This document shows, one piece after another, positions 50,675 through 59,426 of a stretch of DNA of 64,000 bases. The notes beneath the pieces were generated by a model. That model had not been told where the DNA came from. It worked only from the letters and a program-made list of their open reading frames with translations, and made no database searches. A program made the translations under genes and the position numbers. This DNA is from an uncultured Lachnospiraceae bacterium. GTDB lineage: Bacteria; Bacillota; Clostridia; Lachnospirales; Lachnospiraceae. The stretch lies in the NCBI GenBank assembly GCA_910577175.1, contig CAJTLU010000016.1, forward strand, positions 1-64,000. The letters are read 5' to 3'. How positions within the stretch are numbered: position 1 is the stretch's first letter; each line of letters starts with the position of its first letter.

Positions 50675-51316
50675 TTACTGTAAAATCGCAAGGATATCTT
50701 CAAATACTTCTTTCATGTCCTTCGTACCGTCTACCTCGCGAAGAACACCCTCTTTTTTATAATAATCGATTAACGGCTGTGTCTGGTCATGGTATACCGC
50801 AAGACGCTTCTGCACGGTTTCCGGCTTATCGTCGTCACGAAGCACCAGCTCCGCTCCGCATGTATCACAGACATTTTCCTTTGCCGGCGCATTGTACTTA
50901 ATATGGTACGTTGCACCGCAGCCTAGGCAGGCACGTCTGCCGGACATCCGGTTTACAATCGCCTCATCCGGAACCTCTACATTGATTGCAAAGTCAATGT
51001 GCTCGCCGTTCTTCGCCAGCGCCTCTGTCAGTGCCTCTGCCTGCGGAATCGTTCTCGGAAATCCGTCCAGAACATAGCCGTCGGCACAGTCCGGATTCTG
51101 GAACCGGTCCATAATCAGTTCCAGCGTCAGGGAATCCGGAACCAGCATCCCCTGGTCCATATATTCTTTTGCTCTTCTGCCAAGCTCCGTGTTTTCCTTA
51201 ATGTTTGCACGGAAAATATCTCCCGTAGAAATGTGCGGAACCGAAAACTTTTTCGCAATCTGCTTTGCCTGCGTTCCCTTACCGGCTCCCGGCGCGCCTA
51301 ACATAATAATCTTCAT
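50675..51316 (-). CDS. adk: Adenylate kinase, zinc-LID form
   Basis: 213 aa from the ATG at 51316, with GGAGGG 8 bp upstream; a TTG two codons earlier is rejected. The P-loop is GAPGAGKGTQ. The LID domain carries CLGC and CDTC, a structural zinc site typical of Gram-positive Adk. It interconverts ATP+AMP and 2 ADP. It follows secY across a 139-bp gap with a hairpin and precedes map. Confidence 0.97.
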   Translation of the reverse strand: MKIIMLGAPGAGKGTQAKQIAKKFSVPHISTGDIFRANIKENTELGRRAKEYMDQGMLVPDSLTLELIMDRFQNPDCADGYVLDGFPRTIPQAEALTEALAKNGEHIDFAINVEVPDEAIVNRMSGRRACLGCGATYHIKYNAPAKENVCDTCGAELVLRDDDKPETVQKRLAVYHDQTQPLIDYYKKEGVLREVDGTKDMKEVFEDILAILQ

Positions 51317-51415
51317 TTCCAAGCCCTCCTGTTTCCATATAGAATTTTTCCCTGCAGAACCATGTCTGCACCGCCCTCAAATACCTTCCGGATAAAAACT
51401 GCCTAATACCCAACA

Positions 51416-51443
51416 TAGGGTGGAACAACGCAGTCCCACCCTA
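51416..51443 (-). other. Hairpin in the secY-adk spacer
   Basis: TAGGGTGG (51416-51423) and CCACCCTA (51436-51443) are perfect 8-bp arms with a 12-nt loop. It lies 12 bp after the secY stop. No U-tract follows, so partial attenuation or mRNA protection is more likely than full termination. Confidence 0.4.
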
Positions 51444-51455
51444 CAAAGAGTTCTG

Positions 51456-52784
51456 TTAGTCGTTTAAGAATCCCTTATACTGGCGAACCAACAACTGGGA
51501 ATCAATCTGCTTCAGCGTTTCGAGGATAACACCAACTACGATGATAATGGATGTCCCTCCGAAGCTTACTCTTGCTGCAAAAACACCCGAGAATACAATC
51601 GGTATCAGACTGATAATGGTGAGTGCAACCGCACCGATAAAGACGATGTAGTTCAGCACCTTTGTCAAATACTCCGTCGTCGGTCTGCCCGGCCGGATAC
51701 CCGGAATAAAACCGCCCTGCTTCTTCATGTTATTTGCCACTTCCATCGGATTGAACGTAATGGAAGTATAGAAATATGCAAAGATAATCAGCAGGATAAC
51801 ATAAATAAGTGCACCAAGCGTATACTTAAACTCACCCCAGTCCTTGATATTGAACCAGTTACTGGAGGTAAGCAAATATGCTACCTTCGGCCAGAAATGT
51901 GCTCTCTGTGCGGTAATTCCCATAAAGGAGAGCACGATGACCGGCGTCTGCATCAGGGACATTGCAAAGATAACCGGAATAACGCCTGCGGTATTTACCT
52001 TTAACGGAATGAAGGAGCCTTGTCCTCCTACCATCTTTCTTCCCTGTACCTTCTTTGCATACTGCACCGGAATCTTTCTCTGTGCATCCTGGAGCAAAAT
52101 AACCAGTACAATCAGAACGATGACAACCGCGGCGATGCCAATCACTCCAAGTACCTTATTCACAACCGCCGTCGGGTTAATGACGAACTTCTTAATCAGG
52201 TTGGAAAAATCGTTCGGGAGCGTCGCTACAATGTTAATTAAAAGGATAATGGAAATGCCGTTCCCCACGCCCTTCTCGGTAATACGCTCACCCAACCACA
52301 TCAGGAATGCACTTCCTGCGGTGAAGGATGCCGTAATAATTGCGATATTGGAAATGGTTAAGCCGCCCTGCAGAATACCCGAATTGCCGAAGCCGATGGT
52401 AAGAGCCACCGACTCAATTACGGCAAGGGCAATGGTAACATAACGGGACCACTCGGCAATTTTCTTTCTTCCTGTCTCGCCATCCTTTTGCAGCTCTTCT
52501 AACTTCGGGAATACAATCGTCAGAAGCTGCATGATAATGGAGGAAGTAATATACGGAGAGATGTTCAGTGCAAAAATGGACATTTGTGAAAAGGATCCAC
52601 CGGTTAAGGTATCTAAAAATCCAAGTCCTTCCTTTTGCGCCATCCAAAGCTGAAAGTAAGCGCGGTTAATCCCCGGAACCGGAAGAGCACATCCGATTCT
52701 GACAATCAGCAATGCCATCAGCGTGTATAAAAGCTTGCTTCGGATATCTTTTACCTTCAATGCATTCTTGACTGCTTCAAACAT
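51456..52784 (-). CDS. secY: Protein translocase subunit SecY
   Basis: 442 aa from the ATG at 52784, with GAGGTGG 7 bp upstream (an upstream in-frame start overlaps rplO). Ten membrane helices form the channel; VRIGCALPVPGINRAYF and the cytoplasmic-loop segment GIRPGRPTTEYLTKVLNYI are conserved. It threads secreted and membrane proteins across or into the membrane with SecE and SecA. The gene follows rplO by 1 bp. Confidence 0.97.
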   Translation of the reverse strand: MFEAVKNALKVKDIRSKLLYTLMALLIVRIGCALPVPGINRAYFQLWMAQKEGLGFLDTLTGGSFSQMSIFALNISPYITSSIIMQLLTIVFPKLEELQKDGETGRKKIAEWSRYVTIALAVIESVALTIGFGNSGILQGGLTISNIAIITASFTAGSAFLMWLGERITEKGVGNGISIILLINIVATLPNDFSNLIKKFVINPTAVVNKVLGVIGIAAVVIVLIVLVILLQDAQRKIPVQYAKKVQGRKMVGGQGSFIPLKVNTAGVIPVIFAMSLMQTPVIVLSFMGITAQRAHFWPKVAYLLTSSNWFNIKDWGEFKYTLGALIYVILLIIFAYFYTSITFNPMEVANNMKKQGGFIPGIRPGRPTTEYLTKVLNYIVFIGAVALTIISLIPIVFSGVFAARVSFGGTSIIIVVGVILETLKQIDSQLLVRQYKGFLND

Positions 52785-52785
52785 T

Positions 52786-53226
52786 CTATACCACCTCTGC
52801 TTTTCCACCAAGCGCCTGAATTTTCTCGATTGCACTCGCACTGAATGCGTTTACTTTGACATCAAGCTTCTTGGTAAGTTCGCCGTTTCCAAGAATCTTT
52901 ACACCGTCCTTCGGATTGCTGATCAAACCGATTTCCTTCAAAGACTCAACGGTAACCTCTGCTCCATCCTCAAATCTATTTAACATGCTTACATTGATTG
53001 TTACGATTTCTTGTGTATTTCTGTTATGAAAACCTCTCTTCGGGAGTATGCGGTATAACGGCATCTGACCACCTTCGAAGCCCACTCTCGGAGCTCCGGA
53101 ACGAGCCTTCTGACCCTTATGGCCCTTACCAGCTGTCTTTCCGTTCCCCGAACCATGACCACGTCCGCGTCTGAAATTTCCGCTCTGCTTAGAACCGTCC
53201 GCAGGTTTTAATTCTGATAAATTCAT
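52786..53226 (-). CDS. rplO: 50S ribosomal protein L15
   Basis: 146 aa. The Gly/Arg-rich N-terminus (RRGRGHGSGNGKTAGKGHKG) and GFEGGQMPLYRILPKRGF are diagnostic. It is a late assembly protein of the large subunit. It lies between rpmD (24-bp gap) and secY (1-bp gap) in the spc operon. Confidence 0.97.
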   Translation of the reverse strand: MNLSELKPADGSKQSGNFRRGRGHGSGNGKTAGKGHKGQKARSGAPRVGFEGGQMPLYRILPKRGFHNRNTQEIVTINVSMLNRFEDGAEVTVESLKEIGLISNPKDGVKILGNGELTKKLDVKVNAFSASAIEKIQALGGKAEVV

Positions 53227-53250
53227 TGTGTTACACCTCCTTACAGTAAT

Positions 53251-53442
53251 TTAAATTTCTTCCACCTTTACTAAATGTCTAACCTGCTGAAGCATACCCT
53301 TGGTTGCATCGTTGTTAGGCATTTCAACGGACTTGCCGATTTTCTTTAAGCCCAATGCGGCTACCGTTGCCTTATGCTTCGGAATTGCACCGATTGTAGA
53401 CTTAACCAAAGTAATCTTTAATTTATCTGCCACTTTAAACAC
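53251..53442 (-). CDS. rpmD: 50S ribosomal protein L30
   Basis: 63 aa. KITLVKSTIGAIPKHKATVA and LGLKKIGKSVEMPN are typical of L30. It is 22 bp after rpsE and 24 bp before rplO in the spc operon. Confidence 0.96.
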   Translation of the reverse strand: MFKVADKLKITLVKSTIGAIPKHKATVAALGLKKIGKSVEMPNNDATKGMLQQVRHLVKVEEI

Positions 53443-53464
53443 CTCCGTGAAATATAATTACGTC

Positions 53465-53968
53465 TTACAGCTGATCTACGGAAATACCGCGGAGTGCTGC
53501 TATCTGCTCCGGAGTCTTTAACTGGCTTAATCCGTTGATTGTTGCAAGAACAACGTTCTGCTTGTTATTTGAGCCAAGGGACTTCGTACGAATGTTCTTA
53601 AAACCTGCAAGTTCAAGTACATTACGTGCCGGACCGCCTGCGATGATACCGGTACCTTCCGGACTGCGCTTTAAAAGAACCTGGGCGCTACCGAACTTGC
53701 CGAGATAATCATGCGGTACGGAACCGTTTTCGTCAAGCGGAAGCTGGATTAAATTTTTCATCGCATCCTCTTTCCCCTTACGGATTGCTTCCGGAATTTC
53801 TGCTGCCTTGCCAAGACCTGCTCCTACATGACCGTTCTTGTCGCCTACAACAACAAGCGCTGCGAAACGGAAATTACGTCCGCCCTTTACAACCTTGGTA
53901 ACGCGCTTGATGCTTACTACTTTATCTTCTAATTCCAAATTGCTGGCATCAACGATTGTACGTTTCAT
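53465..53968 (-). CDS. rpsE: 30S ribosomal protein S5
   Basis: 167 aa. LEDKVVSIKRVTKVVKGGRN and GHVGAGLGKAAEIPEAIRKG are the S5 signature. Residues here influence decoding fidelity and spectinomycin response. Spc operon, 14 bp after rplR. Confidence 0.97.
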   Translation of the reverse strand: MKRTIVDASNLELEDKVVSIKRVTKVVKGGRNFRFAALVVVGDKNGHVGAGLGKAAEIPEAIRKGKEDAMKNLIQLPLDENGSVPHDYLGKFGSAQVLLKRSPEGTGIIAGGPARNVLELAGFKNIRTKSLGSNNKQNVVLATINGLSQLKTPEQIAALRGISVDQL

Positions 53969-53982
53969 GTTTTCCCTCCTGA

Positions 53983-54351
53983 TTAGAATTCTAAGCCGGC
54001 TTCTCTTGCTGCCTCAGCAAGTGCCTTAATCTTGCCCTGATATACGAAACCGCCACGATCGTATACGACCGTTTTGATTCCCTTCTCAAGTGCCTTCTTT
54101 GCAATAACGGTTCCGAGCTTTGCTGCTGCTGCAACATCATTCGTCTTCTCGAGCTCAGCCTTGACATCCTTATCCAGGGTGGAAGCTGCAACAAGAGTGT
54201 TGCCTACCGTATCATCAATAATCTGTGCGTACATATGATTATTGCTTCTGAACACTGCCAGACGCGGTCTTTCTGCGGTGCCGGAGAAACGGTTACGAAT
54301 CTTCATATGCTTTTTTGCGCGAATTTTAGATCTGGACTCTTTATTAACCAT
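53983..54351 (-). CDS. rplR: 50S ribosomal protein L18
   Basis: 122 aa. The basic N-terminus, RFSGTAERPRLAVFRSNNHM and YDRGGFVYQGKIKALAEAAR identify L18, which binds 5S rRNA. Spc operon, between rplF and rpsE. Confidence 0.97.
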   Translation of the reverse strand: MVNKESRSKIRAKKHMKIRNRFSGTAERPRLAVFRSNNHMYAQIIDDTVGNTLVAASTLDKDVKAELEKTNDVAAAAKLGTVIAKKALEKGIKTVVYDRGGFVYQGKIKALAEAAREAGLEF

Positions 54352-54369
54352 ATTCTTTCATTCCTCCTT

Positions 54370-54912
54370 TTACTTCTTACCGGTCTTGCCGACTTTACGT
54401 CTGATGGTCTCATCAGCGTACTTGATACCCTTGCCCTTATACGGCTCCGGTCTTCTCTTATCTCTGATTTCTGCTGCATACTGACCGACTTTTTCTTTAT
54501 CAATACCTTTAACGGTAATCTTGTTCTGACCGTCGAGAACGGTTTCAACACCTTCCGGGTCAACCATAACAACCGGATGGGAGTAGCCGAGCGTTAAGGT
54601 AAGCTCCTTGCCAGCCTTTGCTGCTCTGTAACCAACACCGTTGATTTCAAGAACCTTCTCATAGCCGTTTGTTACACCGACTACCATGTTGTTGATGAGC
54701 GTTCTTGTCAGACCGTGCAGAGACTTCATTCTCTTTAAATCATTCGGTCTGTTTACTACGACTTCAGCACCTTCTACCTTGATTTCCATTTCTGCCGGTA
54801 ACACTCTTTCCAGTGTACCCTTCGGTCCCTTTACGGTAACCTTGTTATTTTCTGCCACCGTGACAGTTACACCTGCCGGAATGGCGATTGGCATTCTACC
54901 TATACGTGACAT
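54370..54912 (-). CDS. rplF: 50S ribosomal protein L6
   Basis: 180 aa from the ATG at 54912 (SRIGRMPIAIPAGVTV), with AGGAGGT 6 bp upstream; a 16-residue in-frame extension is rejected. The C-terminal RRPEPYKGKGIKYADE is the family signature. It lies 147 bp after rpsH, a longer gap than usual, which contains the hairpins GACC-GAAAA-GGTC and a near-perfect palindrome around 54937-54954. Confidence 0.97.
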   Translation of the reverse strand: MSRIGRMPIAIPAGVTVTVAENNKVTVKGPKGTLERVLPAEMEIKVEGAEVVVNRPNDLKRMKSLHGLTRTLINNMVVGVTNGYEKVLEINGVGYRAAKAGKELTLTLGYSHPVVMVDPEGVETVLDGQNKITVKGIDKEKVGQYAAEIRDKRRPEPYKGKGIKYADETIRRKVGKTGKK

Positions 54913-55059
54913 GCCCGTACCTCCTGAATTTTGAATGTGAGAAACGATGAATCGCTTCACCCGTTCCCCTGACCTTTTCGGTCTCCTAAGAAAAGAGTTT
55001 CCGCATCCTCCCTGCCTTATGCAGCTTTCAGACAGACTTCTTTTCCATGCTCCGGTTCA

Positions 55060-55461
55060 TTACCAAATGAACGCTAATACCTCGCCGCCAACGTTCTGGG
55101 TTCTGGCTTCCTTATCGGTAAGCACGCCCTTGTTCGTGGAAATAATGGCAACACCAAGTCCGCCAAGTACCCTCGGAAGCTCCCCGGCGTTTGCGTATAC
55201 ACGCAGGCCCGGCTTGGAGATTCTCTTAAGACCGGAAATAACCTTTTCGTTCTTATCCCTGCCATATTTTAATGTAATATGAATGGTCTTAAAGGAGCCG
55301 ACCTCTTCCACATTGTAACTCTTGATATAACCTTCCTTTAACAGGATTTCTGCGATTGCAATCTTCATTTTGGATGCAGGTACATCTACAACATCATGTT
55401 TTGCAGTATTTGCATTACGGATTCTTGTAAGCATATCTGCAATCGGATCGCTCATTGTCAT
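55060..55461 (-). CDS. rpsH: 30S ribosomal protein S8
   Basis: 133 aa. TMSDPIADMLTRIRNANTAK at the start and the C-terminal GVLTDKEARTQNVGGEVLAF are diagnostic. S8 is a primary 16S binder and in some bacteria represses the spc operon. AGGAGG lies 8 bp before the first ATG; a second ATG two codons later is possible. Confidence 0.97.
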   Translation of the reverse strand: MTMSDPIADMLTRIRNANTAKHDVVDVPASKMKIAIAEILLKEGYIKSYNVEEVGSFKTIHITLKYGRDKNEKVISGLKRISKPGLRVYANAGELPRVLGGLGVAIISTNKGVLTDKEARTQNVGGEVLAFIW

Positions 55462-55493
55462 TTGGATTTCCTCCTTCTAAAAATATTCCGGGC

Positions 55494-55679
55494 TTACCAG
55501 GATGCCTTCTTTACACCCGGTATTTCTCCCTTATAAGCTAATTCACGGAAGCAGATTCTGCAGATTCCGTATTTTCTTAAATAAGCATGCGGACGGCCGC
55601 AAATTTTACAACGATTGTACTCCTGGGTGGAGAACTTTGCCGGACGCTGCTGCTTTAACTTCATCGAAGTCTTTGCCAT
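55494..55679 (-). CDS. rpsN: 30S ribosomal protein S14, zinc type
   Basis: 61 aa. The zinc-binding set is CKICGRPH and CRICF. The short length and four cysteines mark the type Z form. Spc operon, between rplE and rpsH. Confidence 0.97.
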   Translation of the reverse strand: MAKTSMKLKQQRPAKFSTQEYNRCKICGRPHAYLRKYGICRICFRELAYKGEIPGVKKASW

Positions 55680-55694
55680 GGAATTTCCTCCTTA

Positions 55695-56234
55695 CTATTT
55701 GCTAAACGGCATACCAAATAATGTCAACAGTTCTCTTGCTTCCTCGTCGGTCTTGGCCGTCGTTACAAAAATAACGTCCATACCTCTTACCTTATCAATC
55801 TTATCGTACTCGATTTCCGGAAAGATTAACTGCTCCTTGATTCCAAGTGCATAGTTTCCTCTGCCGTCGAATGCGTTCGGATTTACACCGCGGAAATCGC
55901 GTACCCGCGGAAGTGCAAGGCTGATTAAACGGTCTGCAAACTCATACATCTTGTCGCCGCGCAGCGTTACCTTACAGCCGATTGCAAGACCTTCCCTGAT
56001 TTTGAAGTTTGCGACCGACTTCTTTGCCTTGGTAACAACCGGCTTCTGACCCGCAATAATTTCCATATCCCTGACTGCGGACTCTAATGCCTTTGCGTTA
56101 TCCTTTGCTTCGCCGACACCCATATTGATTACAATCTTCTCTAACTTCGGAACCTGCATTACGTTTTTATAACCGAATTTCTTCTGCATCGCTGCAATGA
56201 TTTCGGCATTATACTTTTCCTTTAATCTAGTCAA
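55695..56234 (-). CDS. rplE: 50S ribosomal protein L5
   Basis: 179 aa. VPKLEKIVINMGVGEAKDNA and FRGVNPNAFDGRGNYALGIK are the L5 signatures. It binds 5S rRNA and contacts P-site tRNA. Spc operon, 24 bp after rplX. Confidence 0.98.
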   Translation of the reverse strand: MTRLKEKYNAEIIAAMQKKFGYKNVMQVPKLEKIVINMGVGEAKDNAKALESAVRDMEIIAGQKPVVTKAKKSVANFKIREGLAIGCKVTLRGDKMYEFADRLISLALPRVRDFRGVNPNAFDGRGNYALGIKEQLIFPEIEYDKIDKVRGMDVIFVTTAKTDEEARELLTLFGMPFSK

Positions 56235-56258
56235 CTTTGTGAACCTCCTCTCTCAGAA

Positions 56259-56576
56259 TTAGTCGATTACCTCACCGGTAGACTTTGCGAAGCGAACCTT
56301 CTTCGGTCCATTCTTACCCTCTGCCGTGGTGAAACCGATTCTTGTGGTCTTACCCTTATGAACGTACATAACGTTGGATGCATCGATTGCAGCCTCCTTC
56401 GTGATAATACCGCCCTGCGGGTTTGCCTGGGATGCCTTCGTGTGCTTTGTCACAGTGTTGACACCTTCCACAGTTACCTTACCGTCGGCAACGGAAAGAA
56501 CCTTTCCTTCCTTGCCCTTATCTTTTCCAGCGATTACTCTTACTGTATCGCCCTTTTTAATCTTTAATGTTGCCAT
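56259..56576 (-). CDS. rplX: 50S ribosomal protein L24
   Basis: 105 aa. The KOW motif is KKGDTVRVIAGKDKGKEGKV. It is an assembly initiator of the large subunit. Spc operon, 14 bp after rplN. Confidence 0.97.
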   Translation of the reverse strand: MATLKIKKGDTVRVIAGKDKGKEGKVLSVADGKVTVEGVNTVTKHTKASQANPQGGIITKEAAIDASNVMYVHKGKTTRIGFTTAEGKNGPKKVRFAKSTGEVID

Positions 56577-56590
56577 CTTATGAGCACCTC

Positions 56591-56959
56591 CTATAATACT
56601 TCCGGAGCCAGGGAAACAATCTTCATAAACTGCTTCTCTCTGAGTTCTCTTGCTACCGGTCCGAAAATACGGGTTCCTCTCGGATTCTTGTCTTCCTTGA
56701 TGATTACTGCTGCATTTTCATCGAAACGAATGTAAGAACCGTCCTTGCGGCGCGCGCCCTTTACGGAACGAACCACTACCGCCTTTACTACATCGCCCTT
56801 CTTTACAACTCCGCCCGGCGTTGCATCTTTAACCGAAGCGACGATTATATCACCAATGTTCGCATATCTTCTGGTTGAACCGCCCATTACGCGGATGCAA
56901 AGTAACTCCTTTGCACCGGTATTGTCAGCAACCTTAAGTCTGGTTTCCTGCTGTACCAT
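56591..56959 (-). CDS. rplN: 50S ribosomal protein L14
   Basis: 122 aa. VQQETRLKVADNTGAKELLC and the C-terminal RIFGPVARELREKQFMKIVS are diagnostic. It sits at the subunit interface. It is the first gene of the spc set, 35 bp after rpsQ with no separate promoter seen. Confidence 0.98.
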   Translation of the reverse strand: MVQQETRLKVADNTGAKELLCIRVMGGSTRRYANIGDIIVASVKDATPGGVVKKGDVVKAVVVRSVKGARRKDGSYIRFDENAAVIIKEDKNPRGTRIFGPVARELREKQFMKIVSLAPEVL

Positions 56960-56994
56960 GGTACAATCTCCTTTCAGCTGTTTCTCGAAAAAAC

Positions 56995-57249
56995 TTATTT
57001 TGCCTTTTCAACAATCTCGACAAGTCTCCATCTCTTATCCTTGGACAACGGTCTTGTTTCCATAACCCTGACTCTGTCACCGATGCGGCACTCGTTGTTC
57101 TCATCATGCGCCTTTAACTTATAAGTTCTCTTCACGATTTTGTTATACAGCGGATGCTTTACGTTATCTACGACCGCTACAACGATTGTCTTATCCATCT
57201 TGTCACTTACGACCTTACCGGTACGCATTTTTCTCAGATTTCTCTCCAC
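56995..57249 (-). CDS. rpsQ: 30S ribosomal protein S17
   Basis: 84 aa. RTGKVVSDKMDKTIVVAVVD and RVRVMETRPLSKDKRWRLVE identify S17, a primary 16S binder. It is the last gene of the S10 set. Confidence 0.97.
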   Translation of the reverse strand: MERNLRKMRTGKVVSDKMDKTIVVAVVDNVKHPLYNKIVKRTYKLKAHDENNECRIGDRVRVMETRPLSKDKRWRLVEIVEKAK

Positions 57250-57288
57250 GACGGTTACTCCTTTCCGAAGCTGCTATTATTACATGAA

Positions 57289-57489
57289 CTAATTTGCCTT
57301 TGCAGAAATCACGGTCTGAATTCTGGCAATGTTCTTTCTTACTTCTTTAATTCTGCTTGTATTGTCAAGCTGGTTTGTTGCGTTCTGGAATCTCAAGTTG
57401 AACAGTTCCTTCTTTGCGGAAACTAACTCTTCGTTCAGCTCTACAACGGACTTAGCCATTAAATCCTGCACATACTTACTGGTTTTCAC
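57289..57489 (-). CDS. rpmC: 50S ribosomal protein L29, GTG start
   Basis: 66 aa from the GTG at 57489 (protein begins MKTSKYVQDLMAKS), which has GGAGGT 7 bp upstream; a GTG three codons earlier is too close to that site. ELFNLRFQNATNQLDNTSRI is the L29 signature. It surrounds the peptide exit tunnel. Its start overlaps the rplP end by 14 bp. Confidence 0.95.
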   Translation of the reverse strand: MKTSKYVQDLMAKSVVELNEELVSAKKELFNLRFQNATNQLDNTSRIKEVRKNIARIQTVISAKAN

Positions 57490-57916
57490 GGTCCGCACCT
57501 CCCTCTAAATCTGCGCGAGAAACGATTTTACACTTCACCGGAAGCTTATGGGTTGCGAGACGAAGTGCTTCTCTTGCGACTTCCTCTGCCACGCCGGAAA
57601 TCTCGAACATAACGCGGCCCGGCTTAACAACTGCTACCCAGTACTCCGTCGAGCCCTTACCGGAACCCATTCGGGTCTCTGCCGGCTTTGCCGTTACCGG
57701 CTTATCCGGGAAAATTTTTATCCAGACCTTACCACCACGCTTAATGTAACGTGTCATTGCAATACGGGCTGCTTCAATCTGATTGGACTTAATCCAAGCA
57801 GGCTCTGTCGCTACGATACCATACTCGCCGTAAGAAATCTTGTTGCCTCTCATTGCCTTACCGGTCATAGAACCACGGAACTGCTTACGACGCTTTACTC
57901 TCTTTGGCATTAACAT
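57476..57916 (-). CDS. rplP: 50S ribosomal protein L16
   Basis: 146 aa. LMPKRVKRRKQFRGSMTGKA, RGGKVWIKIFPDKPVTAKPA and GSGKGSTEYWVAVVKPGRVM are diagnostic. It shapes the A-site region of the large subunit. The ATG overlaps the rpsC stop by 1 bp (TAATG). Confidence 0.97.
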   Translation of the reverse strand: MLMPKRVKRRKQFRGSMTGKAMRGNKISYGEYGIVATEPAWIKSNQIEAARIAMTRYIKRGGKVWIKIFPDKPVTAKPAETRMGSGKGSTEYWVAVVKPGRVMFEISGVAEEVAREALRLATHKLPVKCKIVSRADLEGGADRENQ

Positions 57917-58578
57917 TATTTATCGCTCCCTTCCTTGTTGGCTGCCTTCACCGGAAGAACTTCACCGTGATAAATCCAGGTCTTAATACCAACCTTACCG
58001 TAGGTGGTATTTGCTTCTGCGAAACCGTAGTCAATGTCTGCTCTCAATGTCTGAAGCGGCACGGTTCCTTCCGTATAGAACTCAGAACGTGCAATATCTG
58101 CACCGCCAAGACGTCCGGAAGCCATGGTCTTGATACCCTTTGCCCCTGCCTTCATCGTTCTGGACATGGTAGACTTCATTGCACGACGGAACGAGATACG
58201 GTTCTCAAGCTGCTGTGCAATATTTTCTGCAACAAGCTGTGCATTGATATCCGGTCTCTTGATTTCCTTAATCTCGAGATTTACCTTCTTGTTGGTAAAC
58301 TTTGCTACTTCGTCCTTTAACTTATCGATTTCTGCGCCTGCCTTGCCGATAACAACACCCGGCTTTGCAGTAGAAATAATCACCTTAACCTGATCAGCGC
58401 CTCTTCTCTCGATTTCAATCTTTGCGATGCCTGCGCTGTATAACTTCTTCTTCAGAAACTTTCTGATGTTGTAATCTTCTACTAAGTTGTCAGCAAAATC
58501 AGCCTCTGCGTACCACTTGGAATCCCAGTCCTTGATAACGCCGACTCTTAAACCGTGAGGATTAACCTTCTGTCCCAT
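57916..58578 (-). CDS. rpsC: 30S ribosomal protein S3
   Basis: 220 aa. GQKVNPHGLRVGVIKDWDSK at the start and the KH-domain segment PGVVIGKAGAEIDKLKDEVA are visible, with C-terminal IKTWIYHGEVLP. It lines the mRNA entry channel. S10 operon, 21 bp after rplV. Confidence 0.98.
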   Translation of the reverse strand: MGQKVNPHGLRVGVIKDWDSKWYAEADFADNLVEDYNIRKFLKKKLYSAGIAKIEIERRGADQVKVIISTAKPGVVIGKAGAEIDKLKDEVAKFTNKKVNLEIKEIKRPDINAQLVAENIAQQLENRISFRRAMKSTMSRTMKAGAKGIKTMASGRLGGADIARSEFYTEGTVPLQTLRADIDYGFAEANTTYGKVGIKTWIYHGEVLPVKAANKEGSDK

Positions 58579-58599
58579 GATTCTTCTCCTTTCTTAAAA

Positions 58600-58989
58600 C
58601 TATCTCTCATCCAGCACAACAGTAATGTGGCTTAATCTCTTTAAAATACGATATGCGCTGCCCCGTGCCCTCGGCTTGGATCTCTTCATGGTCGGTGCGC
58701 AGTTTGCATAACATTCAGCGATATACAGCTTGGAAGCGTCCATACCGTTGTTGTTTTCTGCGTTCGCAATTGCCGATTTGAGTAATTTCTCTATTAAAGT
58801 TGAAGCGTATCTCGGATTGTAAGCTAAAATACCGAGCGCCGTCTGTACATCCTTGCCTCTGATTGCATCGAGAACAAAACAAGCCTTCTGAACGGAAACT
58901 CTTGCGTAAGATAACTTCGCGGACGGTCTCTTATCTCTGTTCTGCTCATTTCTTTCTCTCTTAATCTGGGATCTGTGTCCTTTTGCCAT
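58600..58989 (-). CDS. rplV: 50S ribosomal protein L22
   Basis: 129 aa. ARVSVQKACFVLDAIRGKDV and the exit-tunnel loop CAPTMKRSKPRARGSAYRIL are typical. S10 operon; a 125-bp gap with a hairpin separates it from rpsS. Confidence 0.97.
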   Translation of the reverse strand: MAKGHRSQIKRERNEQNRDKRPSAKLSYARVSVQKACFVLDAIRGKDVQTALGILAYNPRYASTLIEKLLKSAIANAENNNGMDASKLYIAECYANCAPTMKRSKPRARGSAYRILKRLSHITVVLDER

Positions 58990-59068
58990 GGATGTGACCT
59001 CCTTTCAAATGGTTAGCGGTTCTCCGCTATTGTTCTTCCGCCCGTGTCCTGCCGGGCATTATAATTCT

Positions 59069-59104
59069 GTAAACGGGGCCCGTTTCAGCGGACGCACCGT
59101 TTAC
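59069..59104 (-). other. Hairpin in the rpsS-rplV spacer
   Basis: GTAAACGG (59069-59076) and CCGTTTAC (59097-59104) are perfect 8-bp arms around a GC-rich 20-nt centre. The spacer (58990-59114) is longer than the other gaps around it. No U-tract follows. It may be an RNA processing or regulatory site. Confidence 0.4.
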
Positions 59105-59114
59105 CATATGATTA

Positions 59115-59393
59115 CTATCTGCGGGCCTTCTTCTCGTCCTTGCCATGTCCGCGATAGGTTCTTGTTGCTACGAACTCACCAAGCTTATGACCAACCATAT
59201 CTTCGGTAATATATACCGGTACATGCTTTCTTCCGTCGTGAACGGCGATGGTAAGACCAACCATCTGCGGGAAGATTGTGGAGCGTCTGGACCAGGTCTT
59301 GATTACCTGCTTGTCACCGGACTTCACAACTGCATCTACCTTTTTCAGTAAGTGGGCATCCGCGAACGGACCCTTCTTTAAGGAACGTGCCAT
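59115..59393 (-). CDS. rpsS: 30S ribosomal protein S19
   Basis: 92 aa. ARSLKKGPFADAHLLKKVDA and GHKLGEFVATRTYRGHGKDE are diagnostic. It sits in the head of the small subunit. S10 operon, 33 bp after rplB. Confidence 0.97.
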   Translation of the reverse strand: MARSLKKGPFADAHLLKKVDAVVKSGDKQVIKTWSRRSTIFPQMVGLTIAVHDGRKHVPVYITEDMVGHKLGEFVATRTYRGHGKDEKKARR

Positions 59394-59426
59394 ATCAGTT
59401 TTACCTCCTTCTACCGGCGGCGGCGA